A stretch of DNA of 64,000 bases from Costus lasius (lineage: Eukaryota; Streptophyta; Magnoliopsida; Zingiberales; Costaceae), in the NCBI GenBank assembly GCA_027563935.2, contig CM050450.1:6059957-6123956 (forward strand), given 5' to 3'. A program made the translations under genes and the position numbers. The notes below the pieces were generated by a model that was not told where the DNA came from, ran no database searches, and saw only the letters and a list, made by a program, of their open reading frames with translations. Positions 23,846 to 32,438 of this stretch are shown here, piece by piece. Every line of letters starts with the position of its first letter. Position 1 is the first letter of the stretch.

Positions 23846-24256
23846 TCACAACAGGGAGGTTTTTTTATTGTATTTTGGTAAGGAATTAAAGATTGAGGGT
23901 ATGAAGCTTATATGATCTTGTAATATGATACATCCTCCAAAGTTTTGAGTAATAGAATTTAGTCCTAAAATAAATTGTACAGTTTTTAGATTAAAATTCC
24001 TAAGACAAATCCTAGATTTAGGTACTATATAATTACTCATTGTAGCTCCTATGCTAAAAGCTATTTTATACTTGACTAACTGCATTGTATGTTTGTATAG
24101 TTTTTCATCCATTTGTTCTGCATAGAATTGTTCAACCTTTGGAATTGGTGTTTGATATTGTTCTGGAATGAGTTTACTATCAACTATAGTATTACTACTT
24201 CTTGTGTCTAGTAGTGCTGGTATGTAATCTTCCAGTCTTTGATTATAATTTGGCAT
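23846..24256 (-). pseudogene. Viral aspartic protease domain
   Basis: A 136-codon frame. PALLDTRSSNTIVDSKLIPE resembles the retropepsin active-site segment D-T-G-A/S, but Gly is replaced by Arg (DTRS). The later ILGLNSI matches the usual Gly-containing strand of the fold. Position between dUTPase and RT fits the protease. The substitution suggests loss of activity unless the virus tolerated it. Confidence 0.6.
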
Positions 24257-24353
24257 ATTATTTTTAAAGATGTTTTTATATTTGGAGTTTGTAATAAATT
24301 ATATCCTGAGTCATTATTATTATATGAATTTATCTCTACATATTCTAAATTAT

Positions 24354-24780
24354 TCATGGGCTTGTACTGCCAAATCCATGCTTTCCCCTTAAAGTCTTAT
24401 TAAGGGTTTTTCCTTCAACTACTTTTGGTAACATTATTTTTTCTCTGATTAATTGTGCTACTCTATCTCCTATATTAATTATGTGTATATGTTCAGAATG
24501 ATTGTAAAGTATTACATGTATTATTCCTCTATAATCTCCATCTATGACTCCTGCTCCCACTTCTATTCCATGATCTCTAGATAATCCTGACCTAGATGCT
24601 ATTCTTCCATAAGTTCGTTTAGGAAGTTCTATAGCAATACATGTATTTATAATCGCTCTATTTCTTGGTGGAATGAGTATTTGGTTTATACTATATAATC
24701 ATATCCTACAGCTCCATTAGAGCTCCTATTAGGCATTATAGCTTCATCAAATTCTTTATGTATTATTAATTTTTTACCCA
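24354..24780 (-). pseudogene. Viral trimeric dUTPase domain
   Basis: dUTP pyrophosphatases convert dUTP to dUMP and keep uracil out of newly made DNA. All five motifs of the trimeric family are seen on the minus strand in order: NGAVGYDY (motif 1), RIASRSGLSRD (motif 2), GAGVIDGDYRG with the catalytic Asp and YRG (motif 3), GDRVAQLI (motif 4) and RGKHGFGSTS (motif 5). Motif 1 is separated from the rest by a frame break near 24690; motifs 3-5 are in one frame (24560-24354). It lies between the coat/CCHC region and the protease. I recall that some badnaviruses encode a dUTPase; most Caulimoviridae do not. Confidence 0.85.
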
Positions 24781-25418
24781 TTTATTATGGATATTCCCTT
24801 ATTTTATAAAAGGTTTTCTTGGAGGTTTACTAAGATTGTTTTTATGTTTTGTAACTCATTTTCTAAGGCTAATATTCTTAACTCTATTGTGTATTTTCTA
24901 TTTATGGTTACTGATGTTGGTGTTCTAGGACTAGTATTATTATCTTAGGTTGGTAAACTCTCTAAATTTTGTAAATAGAACTTACAACTTTCACATAAAC
25001 AATTATTACACTGGTACCTTAAATATAATTCTGGATATCTTCCACAGAATACACAATGTTTATCGTTATTTCCACTATTATTTTTCCAATCATGTTTACA
25101 TTCTAATAAACTATTTGATGTTGTCCAATTATATGCTATGTGAGTTTATATGTAATCTACATTATTATCCAGATTACCTAACATGTCATCTATTCTATCT
25201 AAATCGCTCATGGTAATACCACTTCATATGCACTATGCAGTGGTTATAGCCATCTTTTCTTTCATAGAGTACTAAGTTATTTCCTCTTTCACCTCTTATT
25301 GGGTTAGTACTATATTCTAATATGTTATGACTAAGCTCATAGTCTTCCTCTATATCACTATCTGATTGACCTTCATATTCTAGGACACTAACTATTGAAT
25401 AAATACTTTCCATATCAC
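24781..25418 (-). pseudogene. Viral polyprotein segment between dUTPase and coat region
   Basis: Includes a 72-codon frame at 25413-25195 with an acidic stretch (EGQSDSDIEEDYELSHN). Scattered cysteine codons occur at 24950-25130 in other frames. No domain recognised. The MITE at 25422 separates it from the CCHC segment. Confidence 0.4.
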
Positions 25419-25421
25419 TAA

Positions 25422-25829
25422 GGGTCTGTTTGGCTCCGCTTATCAGCTTTTAAGTAGAAAGCAGTTAGAAAACTGTTTGGTAATTGAAAGCAGAAGCAGA
25501 AAAAAAACAGCAAAAAAGCAGAAGTTATGAAAGCTACAATTTGATGCTTTTACAACTTCTGCTTCTCCAAAGAAGTAATTTACATAATTTTGTTTAAAAT
25601 TTTAGGTATTATTATTTTTTAAATAATTTAAAATTTTAACACTAAAGGAAAATAAAATATATTATTATTTTAAATAATTTAAAAATATATTTATTTATTA
25701 ATTTAAGTTTTGACAGTAGTTAAAAAGTTATTAACCAAACATCTTATAAATTTTAATAGTGCAGCACAGTACAGTACAGCACAGTTTAACACAGTTATAA
25801 AGTTATTAACAGTGGGGCCAAACAGACCC
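25422..25829. mobile_element. Tourist/PIF-Harbinger-type MITE inserted in the virus
   Basis: A 408 bp element with terminal inverted repeats GGGTCTGTTTGGCTCC / GGGGCCAAACAGACCC and a TAA target duplication on both sides (25419-25421, 25830-25832). No coding capacity. The 3-bp T-A-A duplication and TIR type point to PIF/Harbinger. Viral sequence continues on both sides, so it landed after integration. Confidence 0.85.
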
Positions 25830-25832
25830 TAA

Positions 25833-26475
25833 TAGTTTCATCTATATGTAATAAGTCTTCATTTACACAGTCTATAAGTATAGCTTCTTTATTATGATAA
25901 TTTTTTCATTTTGTACAATTTCTTGCTAAATGATCTTTACTACCACATGTATAGCAACTTAGTTTATTTTTATATTCTCTTTGTTTATTAAATTTTCTAA
26001 CATGTCGAGATTGGTTTACTCTTTTTAATGTAATATCTTTTCTTTTTATATGGCTTATAAGGCTTCTTATATCGTTTCTGACTAAGTCTTCCTTTCCTTA
26101 CTTTCGTATCATACCTTTGTAGAGTATATATATTCTGACAAAAATTTATTCACCTTTTAATTGTCTAGCAATTTGAAGTTATGTATATTTTTCCAGTAAC
26201 TAATCTATAATAAATTTAATTCTGGTTGACATATTGACTAACTATGTTATACGTCCATTATCTGTTTGTAATTGCTCTAAAAATTTCTTATAGATTTGTG
26301 GACCTAAGGAAGGGGGTAACTTCATGAATAACCTATCACCTATAGTCTGGTCATAAAAGAATCCTGCTATTGTACTATAATGCATATAGTTTTGTAAGAA
26401 TGGTTTAATAAATACCCATTTTCTTATTTGTAGTAACTCGAGTTTTCTAATAGCTGAGTGCGGTTCGTTCGACAA
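25833..26475 (-). pseudogene. Viral coat protein C-terminal part with CCHC zinc knuckle
   Basis: Minus-strand sequence near 25900-25955 encodes CYTCGSKDHLARNC, a Cys-X2-Cys-X4-His-X4-Cys knuckle as in Caulimoviridae coat proteins and retroviral Gag. Upstream, 26475-26242 is a 77-codon frame with KPFLQNYMHYSTIAGFFYDQ and FMKLPPSLGPQIYKKFLEQL, like the capsid core helices of badnavirus-type coat proteins. The two are in broken frames. Confidence 0.7.
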
Positions 26476-26711
26476 ATTCCTACCTCTATATCTATCTCTG
26501 AGATGTTTGGATTTTTCAAAACTCCATAGACATGCAGAAGAGAAATGCTATCCCCACTCGGAGAAAAGCATATTGACTAGTGATTGTGAGGCCCCAATTC
26601 TTGACTGGAAGGGACACCAAAGGCCTCTGCCCTTCCATCCCTTGGATAGATAGAGAGGGAGGGCAGAGCTTTTGGTTTTTCATGTTGTCAAACAGTTGAA
26701 CAATGAAAATA
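26456..26711. mobile_element. 256 bp insertion flanked by 18 bp direct repeats
   Basis: TCGAGTTTTCTAATAGCT occurs at 26438-26455 and again at 26712-26729. The DNA between is less AT-rich than the virus and contains GGTTCGTTCGACAAATTCC and a purine run. A long target duplication with a short non-coding insert would suit a SINE or similar retroposon, but I see no clear pol III boxes or poly(A) tail. Confidence 0.4.
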
Positions 26712-27489
26712 TCGAGTTTTCTAATAGCTTTTTGTTGTTTTCTATTAAATCTAGTATTAGGTTGATATCCTAATAATAGTAATTGGATCTTATTAGTGAA
26801 ATCATAGGGATTTGCTCCTAGTTCTATGTCCCGAATAAAATCTTGAGGAAACTTTTTTTATATGCTTCCCAAGTAGCTCTAGCTATTTCTCCTAAAAATT
26901 TTTCTAGGTAAGAATACATTTCTGTTGGTGATTTATTATGATCTAATTCATCATATTTCCTAGCTACCATTGAACTCCATACTTCTATTACCGTAGGCCA
27001 AGTTTGTGATCATGTGCTGTTAAATTTAATATTCTACCATCATCTACTAAAAGTTTTTTTATCAACCATTTCTAGGGGTAATCGTCTTCCTCTAGGTCTA
27101 AATTCATCATTTCTTTCACGATATTCATTATAAGTGTCTCTACTAGGTTGTTCGGCTATAGGATACATTGCTGTTGAATATAGTGGAGTAGAATGTTGTG
27201 TTGAGTAATGTGATGTGTGGTTAGTTGGTTGCGTTTGGTAGGTTGGTTGTGTATGGGTATGATATTGTTGCTGTGTGCTACTACTACATTCTCCAGTTTC
27301 TACCAATTCTAAGGGGGTATCCATATTTTTAGTTATTAATACTAAGTTATTATTTACATATTCTAAAAATTGGTCTTCTGTAATTACTTCGGAATCTATT
27401 AATTGTTGTTCCATTCTAAGAATACTATCATCTAAATTAACTTCTAATGTTCCGATGTTTATTTTATTCATCTGGAATCTCAGTCTCAT
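26712..27489 (-). pseudogene. Viral coat protein N-terminal region
   Basis: The frame 27489-27040 (149 codons) starts with NKINIGTLEVNLDDSILRM, has a Gln/Thr/Tyr/His-rich low-complexity middle (27150-27300) and ends with RPRGRRLPLEM. A disordered, basic segment before the capsid core is normal for these coat proteins. Further fragments continue to 26712 in other frames. Confidence 0.55.
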
Positions 27490-28381
27490 CCATTATTGCT
27501 TTATTTTTATAATTGCTAAATCTAAGATTATATCCTCCGTTAATATTTTGATATAAGGTTCTAGTTTCGGGCACATTATTTGATCCTCCTGATCCCATAT
27601 TATGAGTTAAATCCCAATCTGTACCTTCTAAGTGTTCACTGCTTATATGTATTGGTTATATCATTGTAATCCCCTTTGAGGATATTCCTTTTATAATTTG
27701 TTCAACATGAAGTTTATAGTTTGTTGTACTACTATTTGTTATTTTCCCTATCATTCCAATATTAATTAGCAAATTACTATGTCCTTCTAGGTCTTCATAT
27801 CCCTTTGTTTGAATTCCTATTTTAATTTTTAATAAGTCTTTTAAGGATATCAGTAAATCTAGGCTGCAATAGAATAATCCTATATTCCTATTAATATCAG
27901 CTTCTATGCTGTCTATAATAGCTTTCCTAGCATCTGTTCACCATCTGGTATCTAATAGAATTACTAATGTTTTTGCCCCTAATTCTTTTCTAGTCAATCC
28001 TTTAATTCCTACAAGTATTAGGCCTATATGAATAAGCCTTTTTCCTTGTCTTTGTAATTCTTTTATAGATTGAGTGTGGAGTAATTCGAGATTAATTGTA
28101 GAGTTTGTTACTAAGGCTTCTTCTTCTTGCCTTACTCTAATTAATCCAGTGGATAAACTAAGAGGACCTATCTTGTATAATACTTTTGGGTTTAGTAAAC
28201 TTAATTGGTGATTGTTATACAAAACTAGTTCTTTTTCTATATCTATTACTTCTTCTAAAGATCTTATAACTTGGTTTTCACCCGTATTTCTATTTAATAT
28301 CCTTGATAAAAAACTATTTCTGATTTCTAAAGCAGTATTATCTCGTTTAATAATTTCTTGGCTCATATTTTTCAAATGCAA
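27490..28381 (-). pseudogene. Viral movement protein (30K superfamily)
   Basis: Cell-to-cell movement protein that would enlarge plasmodesmata. The frame 28381-27938 carries VLYKIGPLSLSTGLIRV and later RLIHIGLILVGIKGLTRK and LVILLDTRW, which fit the conserved strands of badnavirus-type 30K proteins, including the central invariant Asp. Conserved sequence goes on past the stop in another frame (LFYCSLDLLISLKD around 27850). Broken by at least one stop/frameshift. Confidence 0.7.
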
Positions 28382-29040
28382 TGCGTTTAGAGATTGGCCT
28401 TTTCTGCTTTTTCTTTAATTTCGGGTCTACTTGTAGATAAGAAAGTTGTTCATTTAATTTTTCTATGTCTAGGTGTAGTTTTTCTTGTAATTGAGCTCCA
28501 TTGGCTTGTGTATTTACTATTGCTTCCAGATTCGTTCCTCTAAGTATTTTTAATATATCTTCATTTTGACTTTTAAGGTAGTCTTGATTACCATGAATTT
28601 TATTAGCACTATCTTTGATTTGATTTAGATTTTGTAATGATAATACTTGATTATCTGCCATTTGTGCATGAAGTTCTTGTATTTGTATGGAAATTGATAG
28701 AATTATATCTACAATACTATTTAGTTGGAGATTATTTTGGTGAAGGACATGCACACTCTGCATTGAAAAATGATATACTATATTATTATTTTCTGGTTCT
28801 ATTCTTTTTAATCCATTTTATGGATATTTTGAATATTCACGTGATTTTATAAATTCTACCGTATTCCTAATATTGTCTATTTGTGCCTGGATGTCTTCAT
28901 GAATATCTTCTAATTTTTCAGCTATGCTTTTGTCAAACTAATTAAACTGTTCAATGGACTCACTAATGTATTTTAAGATACATTTTAGTCTTCTAGTTTC
29001 TGATTTATATCTCTGAATATCTCTATTTCCAGCCATCATA
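28347..29040 (-). pseudogene. Viral coiled-coil segment at the polyprotein N-terminus
   Basis: The frame 28763-28347 (138 codons) is rich in Gln, Asn, Leu and Ile with heptad-like spacing (LQNLNQIKDSANKIHGNQDY) and ends in a lysine-rich stretch (KLKKKQKRPISKR). An ATG near 29037 opens an upstream part with similar helical character, interrupted by two stops. Position fits the virion-associated, coiled-coil part of these viruses. Confidence 0.5.
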
Positions 29041-29168
29041 GAAGTCTATGTCCTCCAAAACAGGGTGTAGTGAAGAACAGAATCATGCATTAAGAAGTTA
29101 CTAGACAAGGCTAGCCCTCCATCAGCAAACTTATTCTTTTTTTATTTCTCTTTTGGATTAACAACTGT

Positions 29169-29381
29169 CTATAACTTATGCTGTCTATTATCCTTGTTAT
29201 TATCTCTATCATACCGTTTATAATATGATTTAAATTTCTTTTGTTTTAAGATTTTGTTAGCTTGGAGTAAATTCTTACAAAGTTGACATAACAAAATTAT
29301 TATTTGCCTATAAGTTTCTTCTAAATTTACTCTTATATTTTTATTTTCTTCAACCAAATCATTTAGTTCTTCCAAACTCAT
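29169..29381 (-). pseudogene. Small viral ORF with coiled coil and basic tail
   Basis: A 70-codon frame, MSLEELNDLVEENKNIRVNL at the start and a basic/Asn-rich end (YYKRYDRDNNKDNRQ). It is intact and follows ORF2. A truncated second copy starts near 17436. The combination of coiled coil and basic tail recalls the nucleic-acid-binding virion-associated ORF2 product of badnaviruses, but the assignment is inference. Confidence 0.5.
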
Positions 29382-29842
29382 TTTTGTTTAGTTTAGATTT
29401 CTTTTAATTATTATTTACCAATTGATTAATTATTAGTAAGCCGTCTTCTAATTTTCTTTTCTGTGTTCTTAATACTTTAAATCTTTTTTCATCAATTTGT
29501 TCATAAGAAGTCTTTCTATTCTGGAAATCATTTTCTAATTCTGTAATACCATTAATAATCCTTCTAATCTTGGTTTGGAGAAATCTCAGGTGTTTATTAT
29601 TTCCTTCATGCCTATTTTCTTTTAATATATTTTCTCTAATAAACTTACTATTATTAAAGTTGTATTTACTTAGTTAGACTTTTCTGCTTTTGTAAAACAG
29701 CTATTCATGTTTCTTCTTTTTTTTGCTTTTGTAAAACAGCTATTCATGTTTCTTCTTTTTTTTTTCTAAAAGTTTCAACCATAAATCTTCAGGATTTTTA
29801 CTAGGGTCTAAGATTATTTCTTCTCGTATATTCTCAAAATTA
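29382..29842 (-). pseudogene. Viral ORF2 and 3' part of ORF1, first copy
   Basis: Matches 17440-17840 but with frameshifts in ORF2. It includes a ~38 bp tandem duplication (CTTTTGTAAAACAGCTATTC at two places near 29690 and 29726) across the ORF1/ORF2 junction. ORF1 is cut off at ~29842 where the foldback repeat begins. Confidence 0.7.
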
Positions 29843-30200
29843 TGCCTAAAAATATTAAGAACTATGGATAATTTTAGGTTAAAAAATATTTTTTTTAAAA
29901 AAATTATGAATAAGTAATCTATGTGTTCTAAGCTATTCAATGGTACCAATATCATCATGAATAAATTTATCTACAATGAGAAATTAACATTTTAAACATG
30001 GTAGAAAAAATTTCTACAATTGCTAATTTTTTTACCATATTCAAAATGATAATTTCTCATCATGGATAAATTTATTCACGTTGATATTAATAATACCATT
30101 AGATAGCTTAGAACATATAGATTACTTCTTTATAATTTTTTTAAAAAAATAATTTTTGACCTAAAAAGTATACATAGTTCTTAATATTTTTAGGCACACA
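29843..30200. repeat. Foldback element 1
   Basis: Two ~150 bp inverted arms: GCCTAAAAATATTAAGAACT...AAATTTATCTACAATGAGAA (29845-~30000) and its complement (~30050-30200, ending CTTAATATTTTTAGGC), around a small centre near 30020. No coding capacity. Same family as the single arm at 16035-16168. Confidence 0.85.
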
Positions 30201-30284
30201 CGTGTGCTTAAAAGATTTTTTCCTTTTTGGGATAGAAATACGAAAAAAATTTTTAGTGAAGGACTCAACATAAGTTTCCTATGT

Positions 30285-30575
30285 TGGGCACTTTGTTTTT
30301 ACACCAAAAATATTTTTTTTAAAAAAAATTATAAAGAAATGATCTACACATTCTAAGTTTTTCAATGATACCAATATTGTAGTAGAAAAAAATCACGCAC
30401 AACAAGAAATTAACAAAAACATTATTAATTAAAATTTTTTATGATAATATTTTTATTAATTTCTCATCGTGCTTAATTTTTTTTATGATAATATTTGTAT
30501 CATTGGAAAGCTTAGAATATGTAGATTTTTTTTTATAATTTTTTTAAAAAAATATATTTGTATATAAACAAAGAA
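30285..30575. repeat. Foldback element 2
   Basis: A related inverted repeat: AAATTATAAAGAAATGATCT...GAAATTAAC near 30320-30410 and the inverted counterpart ending TTATAATTTTTTTAAAAAAATA near 30535-30562. More diverged than the first. Confidence 0.7.
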
Positions 30576-30599
30576 CCCAACGGAGGTTTTTCTATGTTT

Positions 30600-31080
30600 C
30601 GTCATTCTCCTCCACTATAAATTTTCTCAAGAGACACCACTGGTGCACTTTCTCAGCGTTCCCATCGTTGGACGCGCAGCACTATCTTTCCATATTACGC
30701 GGCGATGTTGAGGAGAGAACTTCGCGGCGGCGACGGCGGCGATCGTAATTTTTGCCGCCGCCAGCTTCACCGCCGTCAATCCGCCTGTGAACGCAGCTTT
30801 CGGAATCTTTTTGCCCTGCTTGAAGCATTGGACGAAAAAGGAGGCGGCAGATAAAATTCCGGTGATTCCCGTGCTTAGGGTTCCGATGTCAGACCTCTTT
30901 CTTAATCTCGGCTGGACCGGATGCTTCCGTGCTCCATCTGACCGCTCTGTGGGAAAAGGCAAAACTTGTATCTTCTTCTGCTCTTCTTCGTGCCTGGCAG
31001 CAACCTCTTGCAGACCAAGCAACCTTAGCTGCACAGCTACAGTACTTCAGGTCGTGGGTTAGTTCTTTTATTGTTGTCCT
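30600..31080 (+). other. GC-rich, exon-like segment, unknown
   Basis: A GC-rich island with open stretches on both strands. The plus-strand frame ~30727-31062 includes an alanine-rich hydrophobic run, but the ATG at 30703 is in another frame. The minus-strand frame 31034-30627 is also open. No family recognised. It could be a first exon/leader of an unidentified transcript or a gene remnant. Confidence 0.3.
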
Positions 31081-32400
31081 ATTCTTTTTCTTTTTTGTTC
31101 TTGTTTTGTCACGTTGGATCAAAAATGTTGTGATATTTGATCTTGTAATTCGAAAATGCTCTCTTCCGTATGAGAACTCTATGCTAATTGTAAGTATAAA
31201 ATTTTATTTAGACTTTTATTTGAATGGGAAATAAATATCATTCAAGTTATTCTAAAATATGAATAAATAAAAGAAAAGTTTAGAAAGATAAATCCAGGAG
31301 GCGTTTTGAAAAAATCACCCCTAAAGATACAAGTAGGACTCTTTTTTATATGGGACACGACCGTAGAGAGATTGATCAGACATCTTCTTGCCAAATAGTA
31401 GTGAACCAAAAATAAAAAGAAAAAAAAAATGAAAGAAAAACTTAGTCATTGGGGTTCATATGATACCGTCTAGTTGAGGGTTAGCCACCGTTTTATAGGC
31501 TTAAATTAATTCCTAAGGCTCGGAATTAATTCTGAAATGGGCGAAACTATTGCACAATAATACGCAACAACTTGTAACTTGTACCTTTGGACAACATGAT
31601 AATACACGACGATCCATAATAATCGCTAATTATTAATTCGCGATGACCGTTAACACGTGAAATTAAATGAAGAAGTTTTAAAATTTTCTCAAACACTAAT
31701 TACTCTGTGATGCTGTCTGTATTTTTGGAAATGATTAACAAATCTTGTAATTTACACATGAACATGAACATGCAATTGTCTTTCTTTATCATGGTATTTA
31801 AGTCTGTTTTTTTAGCATTTCCCTCTTATGCATATGATCTGCTCTGCCAAAAGGCTTAATGGTACAAGTAAGTGTTAGGAACATTTGGTAAAGGTCCCTA
31901 TATTCACTGAGTTTCTTCTGGTATTAGCATTTCAATCTTGTTCTTAGAGTATGAGGACTTGCGTGCCTAGTCTGGTTTTATCTGATTATTCTGAAAAAGC
32001 TCTCTGCTTTTATATGTAGGCTCTGGCAACTGTTTTCTCATTCTAAAATCACCCTTTTGTAATGTAATTTATGTTTTCTCATTCTTCGTTTACCAGAAAG
32101 AATAGATTAAAAATAAAAATAAATAAAATCTCTTATTTTCAATTCGTCCAAATCGAGCAAAAAGAATATTGGACTCAGACACAGGAAATTTACAAGGAAT
32201 GCTAAAAAAATAAAAAATAAAAAAAATCTGTTTTCCTCAAAAATGAGGGACCAGATAAATATAAAAAAGTATTCCTTCCGGGCATAGCGCTATTTTTCTT
32301 TCTATTTTTCTCACAAATAAATATAAAAAAGTTGAAATCTAATTTTGCACATCGGGTGTCTGAAAATACACAGCTGTGACTCTAGCCTTACGGCTTTTCC
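31081..32400. other. Intergenic AT-rich DNA upstream of SYF2
   Basis: No gene, no clear repeat structure. The SYF2 promoter must lie at the right end; no firm TATA box was found. Confidence 0.5.
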
Positions 32401-32438
32401 TGGCGTTCAATCCTCCTCCCAAATCCAGAGTGGGCAGG

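Larger units (their letters stand above)
16170..29842 (-). mobile_element. Endogenous pararetrovirus locus (Caulimoviridae-type), rearranged
   Basis: Most of the span is one minus-strand copy running from inside ORF1 (29842) through the whole coding region, promoter and leader to a second ORF1/ORF2 (ending 17355), so slightly more than one genome. Subtracting the insertions, the distance between the two ORF2 starts gives a unit of about 9.8-9.9 kb. The plus-strand part 16170-17352 is a second fragment. Frameshifts and stops occur in nearly every coding region, so no complete virus is encoded. No integrase or LTRs are seen, as expected of a pararetrovirus. Domain order is movement protein, coat, CCHC, dUTPase, aspartic protease, reverse transcriptase, RNase H. 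Details are in separate entries. Confidence 0.88.

Noticed and set aside
30627..31034. 135-codon minus-strand frame near the foldback elements
   Set aside because: No family match, and the plus strand of the same GC-rich island is equally open, so strand and coding status cannot be decided.
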